The translations under genes were made by a program, and so were the position numbers. Of a stretch of 64,000 bases of DNA, positions 30,249-38,958 are shown piece after piece; the first letter of the stretch is position 1, and each line of letters begins with the position of its first letter. The notes beneath the pieces were generated by a model. The model was given only the letters and a program-made list of their open reading frames with translations. It searched no databases and was not told the DNA's origin. Origin of the DNA: SKPT01 sp040905445 (GTDB lineage: Bacteria; Planctomycetota; Phycisphaerae; Phycisphaerales; Phycisphaeraceae); contig JBBDRN010000049.1 in NCBI GenBank assembly GCA_040905445.1, positions 1 through 64,000 of the forward strand, in the 5' to 3' direction.

Positions 30249-32324
30249 CTAGCGCGACCTGCCGCGCTCCTCGCGCACGTGCACGGCGAAGCTGCGCTCG
30301 CCCTCGATCGCGACGTCCATCGGCACCACCTGCTCCAGCAATTGGTTGAACGGCGTCGCCACCGTGGTCGTCGGCCGGTGGATCATCGCCTGCCGGCTCG
30401 ACGGCAGGTGCGCCAGCTCGCGCCGGCCCACGGCCACACCCTGTTGCGGCAGTTCCATCGTCAGGTACATCGCCGACCGGTTCACGCTCATCGTCTGCTG
30501 CACCGCCTCGCGCAGGTCGTCGATGCTGCGCACGTGCTGGCGGTGCGGCCGGGCGCGGTTCAACGCCTGCACGTACCGCGACGCTCCCGAGACCGACAGG
30601 CGGTAATCGCCGTCAGGCACGTTGCTCGGGATCGTGATCTGCGTGCGCACCTGCTCGATCGGGCGGCCCCACGGCTCGATCCAGACCGTCACGCCCACCG
30701 TCTCGCCCGGCTCCAGGCGATCGCGGTCCAGCCGCGCCCCGACGATCTGGGCCACCTGCATCTCCGGAACCACCTCGGCACGCAGCGACACGCCCGTCAG
30801 GTGCAGGTTCTGCCACGGGTTCTGCGTCATCGTCGCCACCGGCGGGATCATCTCCAACATGATGCCGAACGCCCCTTCGCCGACCATCATCGAGTCCAGC
30901 TCCAGGCTGTGGCCGTCGGAGAAGTCGAGCTGCCCGGCCAGGTGCAGCGTGTGCTCGACGGGCAGGTCGTGCTGGGCCAGCAGGCTCTCGATGGCCGCCA
31001 TCGTCGCCAGCGTCGGCGTGAGCAGCGGGTGGTCGACGACGTGGTAGTTGAACGTGTGCGGCTCACTGCCGGGCAACTGGACGTCGATGCTCACCGGCGC
31101 GGAGGCGAAGCTGTCGAGGCTCGACTCGCCCATGCGGCCGGCGATGCCCGCCATCTCGTCGGCGAGGATCGCACCCTGCACCGCCAGCGAGCCGGACACC
31201 TTGAAGGAGATGTTCAGCCGCGGGACGATGAAGTGGACGTGGCCGGTGGCCATGGGCATGGCGGTGACCCCCTCGCCGAGCATCGGGTGGCCGAACGCCA
31301 GGACCGTACCATCGTCCAGCACCTCGGTGACCGTGCCGGCGATGGCCCAGTCGACGTTGCCCCAGATGAGCGGGACGCTGAGCACGCCGCCAGGCTCGAG
31401 CGTCAGCTCGTCGATGTTGACGCCCTCGGGCGGGGGCCCGGCCACCGGGCTGAACCGCGAGGCAGGCGCCGGTCCGCCCGACGCCACCGCCGCGAGCCCC
31501 AGCGGCTCGAGCAGCGGACGCAGCAGCGACGCGACCTCGGGCGAGCCGACCGAAAGCGGCAGCAGCAGCGGGCGGACGTCCCCGCCATCACCATCCGTCG
31601 GCAGCGCGCCCGGCGCGGACCCTTGCCGCGCCTCGCCCAGTGCGTCCCCCGCCTCGGGGCCGTCGATCAGCAGCGACCGGGCGGCGTCGAGCTGCAGTCG
31701 GCCCAGCGCCGACGTGTTGCGCTGCCGCGCCATCTGCTCGAGCTGCTGCAGCGTCCGCCGGCCATGCAGCCCCGCGCCGCGGTGATCGGCGAGGCGCCGG
31801 CCCGCGCCGCGGCCATCGATCGCCTCGCCGACGCGGCGCATGTAGACCGCCGGCTGCACGCCGATCATCGGGTCCTTGTTCATCGCGTAGCCGAACGCGA
31901 ACGCCCCCAGCAGCCGCCCGCCCTCGCCCGGCTCGTGGGTCTCGGCCTCGTCATCCGTCCAGAGGTAGATCGGCGAGCCCGACATCCCTTGCGCCGCCCC
32001 CGAGTGCCGCAGCCGCTCATCATCGCTCTCGACCCACACAATCGAGCGCTGCGGCTGGGACATGTGGATCACCGAAAGCACCTCGACGCGGAACGCCTCG
32101 ATCTCCGTGCCGCGGAACACCGTCAGCCCATACCCCTTCATGCCCGGGCGCACCTCGTCGAGCGCGACGATCGGCGGATGATCCTCCACGACGTTCGCCT
32201 CCCCCGCCGGTGCGGGCCCGGGTGCGGTGGCGGCCTCCGCGACCACGGCGGGGCTGACGACGCCCGCGAACAGTGCGGCGGCAAGGGTGAAGCTCGTGGC
32301 GGCGTAGCGGGGCGGGTATTTCAT
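30249..32324 (-). CDS. SpoIVB-like serine peptidase (S55 family) protein
   Basis: A 691-residue exported protein. After a signal peptide (TLAAALFAGVVSPAVVAEAA), residues 55-130 hold DEVRPGMKGYGLTVFRGTEI and AQGMSGSPIYLWTDD. The GMSGSP block (113-118) carries the catalytic Ser of the S55 family, and a downstream VLAFGHPMLGEGVTAMP resembles the conserved FGH segment of that family. The C-terminal half is beta-rich and unassigned. SpoIVB cleaves SpoIVFA in Bacillus sporulation, but there are no sporulation genes here, so the target must differ. A promoter facing this gene overlaps that of rnc. The beta-propeller gene and rpmH follow downstream. Confidence 0.85.
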   Translation of the reverse strand: MKYPPRYAATSFTLAAALFAGVVSPAVVAEAATAPGPAPAGEANVVEDHPPIVALDEVRPGMKGYGLTVFRGTEIEAFRVEVLSVIHMSQPQRSIVWVESDDERLRHSGAAQGMSGSPIYLWTDDEAETHEPGEGGRLLGAFAFGYAMNKDPMIGVQPAVYMRRVGEAIDGRGAGRRLADHRGAGLHGRRTLQQLEQMARQRNTSALGRLQLDAARSLLIDGPEAGDALGEARQGSAPGALPTDGDGGDVRPLLLPLSVGSPEVASLLRPLLEPLGLAAVASGGPAPASRFSPVAGPPPEGVNIDELTLEPGGVLSVPLIWGNVDWAIAGTVTEVLDDGTVLAFGHPMLGEGVTAMPMATGHVHFIVPRLNISFKVSGSLAVQGAILADEMAGIAGRMGESSLDSFASAPVSIDVQLPGSEPHTFNYHVVDHPLLTPTLATMAAIESLLAQHDLPVEHTLHLAGQLDFSDGHSLELDSMMVGEGAFGIMLEMIPPVATMTQNPWQNLHLTGVSLRAEVVPEMQVAQIVGARLDRDRLEPGETVGVTVWIEPWGRPIEQVRTQITIPSNVPDGDYRLSVSGASRYVQALNRARPHRQHVRSIDDLREAVQQTMSVNRSAMYLTMELPQQGVAVGRRELAHLPSSRQAMIHRPTTTVATPFNQLLEQVVPMDVAIEGERSFAVHVREERGRSR

Positions 32325-32422
32325 GGTGAGCCTCGGGCAGGACGGCGGAAGAGGCGTCGCCCTGCCGGTGTCATGGGCGGTCGGGAAGAATCTGCGGGCC
32401 GTGCGACATCATCTCGACAGGT

Positions 32423-32451
32423 GTTCTAAACGCCGACACCCGCATTGACAA
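32423..32451 (-). promoter_or_regulatory. Promoter of the S55 peptidase gene, overlapping the rnc promoter
   Basis: On the minus strand TTGTCA (32451-32446), 17 bp, TAGAAC (32428-32423), about 90 bp before the ATG. Its -35 box occupies the same bases as the rnc -35 on the other strand. Confidence 0.6.
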
Positions 32452-32473
32452 GCCTACGAGGCGCGGGGATACT
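32445..32473 (+). promoter_or_regulatory. Promoter of rnc
   Basis: Perfect TTGACA (32445-32450), 17 bp, GATACT (32468-32473). It leaves a leader of about 185 nt before the rnc start, room for the kind of hairpin that RNase III cuts in its own mRNA in E. coli. That role here is only inference. Confidence 0.7.
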
Positions 32474-32663
32474 CAGTTCGTCGCTGTTCTGCCGGCCCTG
32501 CGGCCCGGGCCCGCAGCCCCGCCAGGACACCGGCGTCAGGTCCGTCGGCCCCCGCTCCGACAGCCGGGCCAACCACGCGGGCATCGATCTTCACCTATCG
32601 GCCGGCTCCCGCTCATCGCGCCACAGCCGGCCCCGCGCCACGCGACCCAACGCCCGGGCATGG

Positions 32664-33446
32664 ATGCTCGTTCCGATGCAGGAATACGCTGCCGACGTCC
32701 TGGGCTATCGCTTTCAGAACCCCGAGTTGCTCGAGGAGGCCCTGACGCACGCCTCCAGCGCCGGCCACCGCCTCCAGAGCAACGAACGCCTCGAGTTCCT
32801 CGGCGACGCGGTGCTCGGGTTCGTCGTCTGCGAGTACATCTTCAGCGCCTTCCCGGAGCTGCTCGAAGGCGAGTTGACCAAGATCAAGAGCGCGGTCGTC
32901 TCCCGCCGCATCTGCGCGCTCATCAGCCAGGGCCTCGAGCTCGTCGAGCGGTTGACGCTGGGCAAGGGGATGGCGGGCCGGCCGGAGCTGCCTTCCAGCA
33001 TCGCCGCGGCGGTGTTCGAGTCGGTCATCGGCGCGATGTACCTCGACGGCGGCCTGGACCCGGCGCGGCGCTTCATCCTGGAGCACGTCAGGCCCTACAT
33101 CGACGAGGCGGCCGCGTCCGCCCATCAGCAGAACTTCAAGAGCGTCCTCCAGCAATACGCCCAGCGGCACCTGCCCGCGAACCCCGCCTACCTGCTGCTC
33201 GACGAGAAGGGGCCCGACCACGCCAAGGCGTTCGAGGTCTGCGTCGAGCTGCAGGGCAGGCGCCACGGCTCGGCGTGGGCCAACTCCAAGAAGGAAGCCG
33301 AACAGCAGGCCGCCCTGATCGCCCTGACCGAGCTGGGCCTCGCCGACGTCGACGACGAGGGCCGCGTGCATCTGCGCGGCGCAGCCATCGACGCGGCGCA
33401 GCGCCAAGCCACGCCGGACGACGACGCGCAGATGAACAACGTGTAG
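32664..33446 (+). CDS. rnc: Ribonuclease III
   Basis: A 260-residue double-strand-specific endoribonuclease for rRNA processing and mRNA decay. The signature NERLEFLGDAVLG is at residues 40-52, with the downstream catalytic acidic block in AAAVFESVIGAMYLDGGLD. The C-terminal dsRNA-binding domain runs from NFKSVLQQYAQRHLPANPAY to WANSKKEAEQQAALIALTEL. A charged tail of about 25 residues follows. Start is ATG 32664 or 32676 (MQEYAADVLGY); neither has a clear ribosome-binding site. The upstream open frame includes promoter DNA and is not coding. Confidence 0.95.
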   Translation: MLVPMQEYAADVLGYRFQNPELLEEALTHASSAGHRLQSNERLEFLGDAVLGFVVCEYIFSAFPELLEGELTKIKSAVVSRRICALISQGLELVERLTLGKGMAGRPELPSSIAAAVFESVIGAMYLDGGLDPARRFILEHVRPYIDEAAASAHQQNFKSVLQQYAQRHLPANPAYLLLDEKGPDHAKAFEVCVELQGRRHGSAWANSKKEAEQQAALIALTELGLADVDDEGRVHLRGAAIDAAQRQATPDDDAQMNNV

Positions 33447-33474
33447 CGCGCCGTCAAGCCGCTCGCAGCGCAGT

Positions 33475-33565
33475 GGGTGGCACTGACAAGCGGAGTCTTC
33501 GGAGCTTGTCAGTGGAATGGCAGCCAACACTGACAAGGCCGAAGACGGCCTTGTCAGTGCCACCC
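33475..33565. repeat. Intergenic palindromic element, GGTGGCACTGACAAG family, copy 2
   Basis: Same architecture as 8731-8823: outer GTGGCACTGACAAG and CTTGTCAGTGCCAC, inner hairpins GACAAGCGGAG-TCTTCGGAGCTTGTC and GACAAGGCCGA-AGACGGCCTTGTC. The two inner hairpins are in the opposite order, so this copy is inverted. Confidence 0.85.
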
Positions 33566-33586
33566 GCCGTGGGCTTTCCCCGGGGT

Positions 33587-33892
33587 TCACCGTCGGACGC
33601 GGTGGAGTTCCATCTCCGCCTCGTGCCAGTTCTGCTGGTCGAGGCCCGTCGGCCGCCCCTTGGACAGCCATATCTCGTAGGCTCGCTGGGCGATCTGCTC
33701 ACGCGTGACCGGTGCGGCCGGCGTGGCAGCGCTGTGGCCGGCAGCCTTCGACTTCGCCTTCGCCTTTGCCGTGGCAGCCGCGGCGGAGGCCGCGGGCGTG
33801 GTGGGCGTCGCGGGTGGGGTGGTGGGTGTGGCGGGGGTGGGTTTGGCGGCGCTCTTGGTCGCTCGCCTGGCGGTCTTCGACGACTTGCCCAT
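33587..33892 (-). CDS. DUF2934 domain protein with low-complexity basic N-terminus
   Basis: A 101-residue protein. Residues 1-20 are basic (MGKSSKTARRATKSAAKPTP). The linker is an expanded PAT repeat (PATPTTPPATPTTPAASAAA), encoded by the 9-nt GTGGCGGGT-type repeat. The C-terminal 40 residues are a DUF2934 domain (VTREQIAQRAYEIWLSKGRP then TGLDQQNWHEAEMEL). DUF2934 is a small helical domain of unknown function. The lysine/alanine N-terminus hints at nucleic-acid contact. The start Met is taken where the basic segment begins. Confidence 0.8.
   Translation of the reverse strand: MGKSSKTARRATKSAAKPTPATPTTPPATPTTPAASAAAATAKAKAKSKAAGHSAATPAAPVTREQIAQRAYEIWLSKGRPTGLDQQNWHEAEMELHRVRR
33785..33852. 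repeat. 9-nt G-rich repeat inside the DUF2934 gene
   Basis: About seven degenerate GGCGTGGTG/GGTGTGGCG units. They encode the PAT/PTT linker on the minus strand. Confidence 0.75.
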
Positions 33893-34017
33893 CGCTGAGC
33901 ATCCTTTCGGGTAACAGGGCCCCAGGCTCCTGGCGTCGCGCCTGTGGCGACGCCGTCCGGCTGTTTTATCGGACGCCGCGCCTGCCCGCGCTGAAAAACC
34001 GCCGCCGCCGCGCCCGG

Positions 34018-34506
34018 TTACGTCAGCGCGTCGACCTTGGCGACGATCTCCGCCGCGTGCTCGTCCACCTTGACCTTGTCCCAGCGGTGCGCCACCTCGC
34101 CCACCGGGTCGACGAGATACGTCGTCCGCGCCACGCCCATGAACGTGCGGCCATAGAGCGACCGCTCCTGCCACACGCCGTAGCGCTGACACACGCTCAC
34201 GCTCGTGTCCGCCAGCAGCGGGAAATCGAGCTCGTACTTGTCGGCGAAGCGGGCGTGCGAGGCTTCGTCGTCCGGGCTCACGCCCAGCACGACCACGCCG
34301 CGGCGCACGAGATCGTCGCGGGCGTCCCGAAACGCGCACGCCTCGCGCGTGCAGCCGGGCGTGTCGTCCTTCGGGTAGAAGTAGAGCACGACCCAGCGAC
34401 CGCGATGGTCGGCCAGCCGGTGCGTGCGCCCGAACTGGTCGCTGAGCGTGAAGTCCGGGGCGGGGTCGCCGGGGTCGACGGGGCGGGAGGCGCGGCTGGT
34501 GCCCAT
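34018..34506 (-). CDS. bcp: Thioredoxin-dependent peroxiredoxin (PrxQ/BCP type)
   Basis: A 162-residue cytoplasmic thiol peroxidase that reduces hydrogen and organic peroxides. The active-site block is VVLYFYPKDDTPGCTREACA, with peroxidatic Cys52 and resolving Cys57 five residues later, the PrxQ arrangement. The partner motifs PAPDFTLSDQFGRTHRLADH and DLVRRGVVVLGVSPD are intact. It depends on thioredoxin as reductant. ATG at 34506. It lies between the DUF2934 gene and the divergent VWA operon. Confidence 0.95.
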   Translation of the reverse strand: MGTSRASRPVDPGDPAPDFTLSDQFGRTHRLADHRGRWVVLYFYPKDDTPGCTREACAFRDARDDLVRRGVVVLGVSPDDEASHARFADKYELDFPLLADTSVSVCQRYGVWQERSLYGRTFMGVARTTYLVDPVGEVAHRWDKVKVDEHAAEIVAKVDALT

Positions 34507-34648
34507 GGCGGGGGTGCTCCTGGCGGCGGTAGAATGGCGGTATCGTACGGCAGGTGGGCGGGCCGATCATCTGACGCGCGCGGCGGAATCCACGAAGCCT
34601 GCGGCGTGCCATCCGCGGGCTTGCCCCGGTCGAGAGGGATCTGGAGCG

Positions 34649-36766
34649 ATGCCCCTGAGCGCTGTGCTGGCGAGCCTTGTTTTTGCCGCCCCCGTCTGGG
34701 CCCTGGCGCTCCCGGCCGCGCTGCTGCCGTTGCTCGCGCACCTGCTGACGCGCTGGCGGGCGCGCGTGGTGAGCTTTCCGCCGGCCCGCCTGGTCGCGGA
34801 CGTCGCCGCCCGGACGCGACGCCTCGACCGCCCCCGGCAGCGGGCGCTGCTCGCCCTGCGCGTCGCCGCGCTGGCGCTAATCGTCGCCGCATTCATGCAG
34901 CCACGGTGGCGGCCGGCGGCGGAGGCGGGCGAAGCCGCCAACGGCCGGACGCTCATCATCGTGCTGGATCGCTCCGCGTCGACGCAGCGGGCTGCGGGCG
35001 GGGCCCTGCTCTTTGACGAGGCGAAACGTCGCGCGCTGGCGGCGCTCGAGACGCTCGAGCCGGGGCGCGACCGCGCCGGCGTCGTGCTGCTCGACGCCGC
35101 GCCGCGCCCCGTCCTGCCGGAGTTGACGCGCGACCCGGCCGCGCTCGCCCAGCGCATCGCTCGGCTGGAACCGACCCATGAGCGCGCGGACGCAGCCGGG
35201 GCGCTCGCCGAGGTGCAGCGGCTCATCGACGCGGCTCCGGACGGCCCCGCGGACGTGCGCGTGCTGCTGTTCACCGACGTGCAGCGCACCGCCTGGCCCG
35301 CGGCCGCGCGACAGCGGCTGGCGCAACTCGGCGCGACGTTGACCGACGTCGGCGGGCACGCGCCCAACGTCGCCGCCCACGACGTGCGCGTCGCGCCAGC
35401 CTCGCCGATGGTCGCGACGCCGGCCACGGTGACCGCCCGCGTGGCCAACCATGGCGACGAGCCGGCCGACGTGACGCTGCGCCTGCTCCTGCATCCGCGA
35501 GGCGAGGAGGTCGCCCACCAGCGTGTGCGCGTGCCGGCGTTCGACGCGGCCGCGGTGCGATTCGACGCGGTGTTCGATCGGCCCGGCCGGCATGGCGTGG
35601 AGGTGGCGCTGGCGCCCGGGCGTGTCGATGCGCTGCCCGCCGACGACGCGGCCGGCGTGGTCGTCGACGTGCGGGCGTGGCAGCGCGTGTCGCTTATTAC
35701 GGCCGCGGATGCGGGCGATGCGCGCACGGCCGCGTACCACCTGACGCGGGCGCTGGCGCCGACGGGGCAGCGCGATGACCACGGCAGGGGTATTGATGTG
35801 GTGGGGCGCGAGCATGCCGCGGATCCGGACGCGGTCGTGGTGATCGTCGAGGCGGGCTCGCTCGATGGTGACACGCTCGCGGCCCTCGCCCGCCGGCTGC
35901 GCGAGCCGGGCGCGGCCGGGCTGCTGTGGATCGCCGACGACGCGGCCGCGGCGGCAAGCATCCAGCAGCTCGCTGACGAACACGCCACCACTCTCCCCGC
36001 CACGCCCGCCACCGCCGCCACGTCCGCCATCGCCCGGGCCGGCAACGATGACGAACGGCCAGTCCGCCTCGGCGAGGTCGCATTCGATCGTCCGCCATTC
36101 GACGCACTGCCCGGCGGTGGGCGATCGGCCCTCGTCGAGATGCGCTTTCCGCAGGTCGCCGACCTGCCTGCGCCGCGCGAAGCGGTGCGGGCGCGGCTGC
36201 GCGACGGGCGGCCGCTGCTCGTCGTCGGGCCGGCGCGGGACGACGCCGGCACGCTGCTGTCGGGCGGCCACGTGGCGATCTGGACCGCCGCGCTGACACT
36301 CCTCGCGGGCGATCCGCTGCTCGTGCCGCTGCTGCACGAGTTGGTGCGTGAACTCGCGGACGTCGGCGAGGCCGGCGCGACGCTGCATCCCGGCGACGCG
36401 ATCGACGCCGGCGAGGGCGCGGCTGCGCTGCTTGATCCGGCCGGCACGGCGGTTAACGCGCGCACGGCCGCCCGGCTCGCGCTGCCGGGGCGGTACCGCG
36501 ACGGCGACGGCGAACCGGCGGTCTGGGTGAACGTCGACCCGGCGGAGAGCGACCTCCGCCGCGCGCCCGCGCTCGGCGCCACGAGGGATGCGATTGCGGG
36601 GCCGACGTTTGTGCTCCACGTCGAGGCGATCGAGCTCTGGCCCGCGATCCTGGTCGTGGCGATGCTCGCGCTGATCGTCGAGCCCGTCCTGGCGCGGCGC
36701 GGGGCCGGCGCGGGGCATGATGCGAGGCATGTGGCGGGGGCGGGGGAGGTTGACGATGTGGTTTGA
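34649..36766 (+). CDS. BatA-type N-terminal domain / VWA domain membrane protein
   Basis: A 705-residue protein. Residues 1-85 form the BatA (aerotolerance regulator) N-terminal membrane unit (ALLPLLAHLLTRWRARVVSF then two helices). The von Willebrand A domain begins TLIIVLDRSASTQ with a MIDAS DxSxS at 107-111. The middle holds a CARDB-like beta domain (TVTARVANHGDEPADVTLRL). A C-terminal helix (LWPAILVVAMLALIVEPVLA) anchors the end. PATPATAATS (about residue 460) is encoded by the 9-nt repeat. ATG 34649 follows CTGGAGCG. It is the first of four overlapping genes. Planctomycetes have many such clusters, usually with MoxR and DUF58, but neither is present here. Confidence 0.87.
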   Translation: MPLSAVLASLVFAAPVWALALPAALLPLLAHLLTRWRARVVSFPPARLVADVAARTRRLDRPRQRALLALRVAALALIVAAFMQPRWRPAAEAGEAANGRTLIIVLDRSASTQRAAGGALLFDEAKRRALAALETLEPGRDRAGVVLLDAAPRPVLPELTRDPAALAQRIARLEPTHERADAAGALAEVQRLIDAAPDGPADVRVLLFTDVQRTAWPAAARQRLAQLGATLTDVGGHAPNVAAHDVRVAPASPMVATPATVTARVANHGDEPADVTLRLLLHPRGEEVAHQRVRVPAFDAAAVRFDAVFDRPGRHGVEVALAPGRVDALPADDAAGVVVDVRAWQRVSLITAADAGDARTAAYHLTRALAPTGQRDDHGRGIDVVGREHAADPDAVVVIVEAGSLDGDTLAALARRLREPGAAGLLWIADDAAAAASIQQLADEHATTLPATPATAATSAIARAGNDDERPVRLGEVAFDRPPFDALPGGGRSALVEMRFPQVADLPAPREAVRARLRDGRPLLVVGPARDDAGTLLSGGHVAIWTAALTLLAGDPLLVPLLHELVRELADVGEAGATLHPGDAIDAGEGAAALLDPAGTAVNARTAARLALPGRYRDGDGEPAVWVNVDPAESDLRRAPALGATRDAIAGPTFVLHVEAIELWPAILVVAMLALIVEPVLARRGAGAGHDARHVAGAGEVDDVV
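36018..36055. repeat. 9-nt repeat (CGCCACGCC) inside the first VWA gene
   Basis: CGCCACGCC-CGCCACCGC-CGCCACGTC-CGCCATCGC, four units, encoding ATPATAATSAIA in frame. Confidence 0.8.
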
Positions 36767-38888
36767 GAACGTCGACGCCTATCGGCCGGTGGTGCCGCCG
36801 CTGCTGCTTGCGGCCCTCGTTGCCGCGGCCGTGGCCACCGCCGTCTGGCGCGGGTGGCACGAGCGGTCCGGGCCCGGAGTCGCGGCGCAGCGCGTCATGT
36901 TGGCGTCGCGTGTTGCGGCGCTGGCCGCGCTGGCGTGGCTGATCGCCGGGCCGAGCGTTGTCGAGCGAGGCCGCGTGGACGGTGCTGCCGCGCCGGCAAT
37001 GCAGGTCGTCGCGCTGGTCGACACCTCGGCGAGCATGAACGAGCCCGCGGGCGACGGCGCGACGCGGTGGGACGTCGCGACGCGCTGGATCGAGGCGATG
37101 AACGCCGAAACCCGTGCCGGCCGTGGACCTGGTGCGAGCGTGCTCGCGCGATTTGACGAGCGCGTCAGTGAAATCGCCTGGGCGGATGCGGCCGGGCTCG
37201 AGCCGGTCGGCGAGGAAACGCGCCTGCTTGACGCTGTCGAGCAGATGGCAGCACGGGCCGGGCGCGGCGCGGTGCTGGTGGTGATCAGCGATGGTCACGA
37301 CACGCACCATCGCGAAGGCGACGTCCGGCGTGTGGCGGGTGTGGCGGGTGTGGCGGGCGCGCGGGGTCAGCGCGTGGTGGCGGTGCCCATCGCGGTCGCG
37401 AGCGACGAGGCGCGCCCGCGACTGGCGATGCAGGCCTTGCCGGAGGCGGACGTCGTCCGCCGCGGCGAGTCGACGCACATCGCCGTGATGCTCGCCGCGC
37501 CGGGCCTGGTCGGCCGCGACGTAGACATCGAGCTTCTCGACGAGGCCAACACGGTCGTCGTCGAGCGTCGCGTGACGCTCTCGGACGAGCCGGGGCAGGT
37601 GGCGCGCCTGCCGGTAACACCCGGCGACGCGCCCGGTGCGGCCGTGCGCGTCTATCACGTGCGTGCCGCCGCGCGCGATGATGCGGGCCGAGTGGCGGAG
37701 GTGGCGGGTGCGGAGGTGGTGGGCGTGGCGGTGCAGGTGGTTGATGAGCCGGTGCGCGTGCTGCTGCTGGAGGGTCAGCCGGGGTGGTCGAGTCGGTTCC
37801 TGGCGCGGCTGCTCGAGGACGAGCCCGGTGTGGAGCTTACGGCCGTGCACCGCATCGCCAGTCAGCGCCGATTGGTGATGCAGCCAAGCGGCACGGCACC
37901 GGCGAGCGTGGACGAGTTGATCGGCGACGGGTTGCGGCGCTTCGACGTGGTCGTGCTCGGCCGGGCGGTCGACCAGCTCGTCGGGCCGGGCTTTGCCGAG
38001 CGCGTGGCCGCCGCCGACGTGGCGCTGCTCGCCTCGCGCGGGGCGACGGGCCACGCCGGGCTCGACGCGCTGCTGCCGGCCGTCGGTGATGATGGGCTCG
38101 CGGCGTCGGCGCCCGCCGGCGCGCTGCCGGGTTGGCTGCGCGATGCGTGGACGGTGATGTATGGGGTTGCGGGCGACGCGCCGCCGCGCGGTGCCGCGTC
38201 CACGACGGGCGAGGTGCGGTCGCTGCACGTCACCGGTGACGCGGCGGCGTGGTGGCGCGGCCTGATGCGCGGCAGCGATGGGTCGACGCAGCCGCAGCGC
38301 GCGGCCTCGCGGTTCTGGGGCGGCGCGGTGCGATGGCTGGCCACCGGTGAGGCGGCGATGCGCACGCGGCTGCGGCTGGCGCGGGCGCACGTTCAGCCGG
38401 GCGAGGACGTCGGCGTCTACGTGGAGCTCGGCGATACGATCGACCGCGATGCGGCAGGCCGGTGGCGTATCGAGGCGACCGCGCCCGACGGGCAGGTGCG
38501 CGCGGTCGCGCTGTCGGCGACATCCGGCCCGGTCGTGCGTCAACTGCACACCACCTACCGGCCCGAGCAGCCCGGCCTGCACCGCTTGCGGTTGACCGGT
38601 GAGGGGGTTGAAGCGGTGACGGGGCTGAGTGTGGGCCACCGCGCGGCCGAGCGGCTGGACATGTCGCCCCGGCCGGACGTGCTCGTCACGCTCGCCGAGG
38701 CGACGGGCGGGCGCGTGCTGTCGCCGGGCGACCCGCAGGCGTTGCATCAATACCTCGCGGAACTCGCCGACGCCCGGCGAACGGTCGAGCGGCTGCGCTA
38801 CGATCCCGCCCGGCCGGGTGTGCTGGCGTTGATCCTTGGTGCACTGGCGGCCGAGTGGTTCGCCCGGCGGTGGCGCGGGCTGGCGTGA
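36756..38888 (+). CDS. VWA domain membrane protein (second of cluster)
   Basis: A 710-residue protein. Two N-terminal helices (VPPLLLAALVAAAVATAVW; LASRVAALAALAWLIAGPSV) are followed by a VWA domain with VALVDTSASM (MIDAS at 89-93) and VLVVISDGHDTHH. A glutamine-amidotransferase-like region follows (VLLLEGQPGWSSRFLARLLE). Two stretches of the 9-nt repeat lie in frame: AGVAGVAGARG (37331-37357) and one at 37691-37735. A C-terminal helix ends ALILGALAAEWFARRW. GGGGGAGG precedes ATG 36756, which lies inside the 3' end of the first VWA gene, so translation is coupled. It is probably an inner-membrane protein with an extracytoplasmic VWA domain. Confidence 0.87.
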   Translation: MWFENVDAYRPVVPPLLLAALVAAAVATAVWRGWHERSGPGVAAQRVMLASRVAALAALAWLIAGPSVVERGRVDGAAAPAMQVVALVDTSASMNEPAGDGATRWDVATRWIEAMNAETRAGRGPGASVLARFDERVSEIAWADAAGLEPVGEETRLLDAVEQMAARAGRGAVLVVISDGHDTHHREGDVRRVAGVAGVAGARGQRVVAVPIAVASDEARPRLAMQALPEADVVRRGESTHIAVMLAAPGLVGRDVDIELLDEANTVVVERRVTLSDEPGQVARLPVTPGDAPGAAVRVYHVRAAARDDAGRVAEVAGAEVVGVAVQVVDEPVRVLLLEGQPGWSSRFLARLLEDEPGVELTAVHRIASQRRLVMQPSGTAPASVDELIGDGLRRFDVVVLGRAVDQLVGPGFAERVAAADVALLASRGATGHAGLDALLPAVGDDGLAASAPAGALPGWLRDAWTVMYGVAGDAPPRGAASTTGEVRSLHVTGDAAAWWRGLMRGSDGSTQPQRAASRFWGGAVRWLATGEAAMRTRLRLARAHVQPGEDVGVYVELGDTIDRDAAGRWRIEATAPDGQVRAVALSATSGPVVRQLHTTYRPEQPGLHRLRLTGEGVEAVTGLSVGHRAAERLDMSPRPDVLVTLAEATGGRVLSPGDPQALHQYLAELADARRTVERLRYDPARPGVLALILGALAAEWFARRWRGLA
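37331..37357. repeat. Perfect 9-nt tandem repeat inside the second VWA gene
   Basis: GTGGCGGGT-GTGGCGGGT-GTGGCGGGC, three units. It encodes VAGVAGVAG in a loop of the VWA domain region. Confidence 0.9.
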
Positions 38889-38958
38889 GCGACAAGCCCC
38901 CGGCCGGTATGGTTCGTGTGCATCCATTGTTCGTGACAGTTGCCAGGGCGACGATCTG

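Noticed and set aside
30279..32429. 716-codon plus-strand frame antisense to the S55 gene
   Set aside because: Arg/His/Gln-rich shadow composition over a well-supported gene.
33587..34741. Long 384-codon minus-strand frame joining DUF2934 to upstream DNA
   Set aside because: The part upstream of 33892 overlaps the peroxiredoxin gene in another frame and has shadow composition. Only the last 101 codons are a gene.
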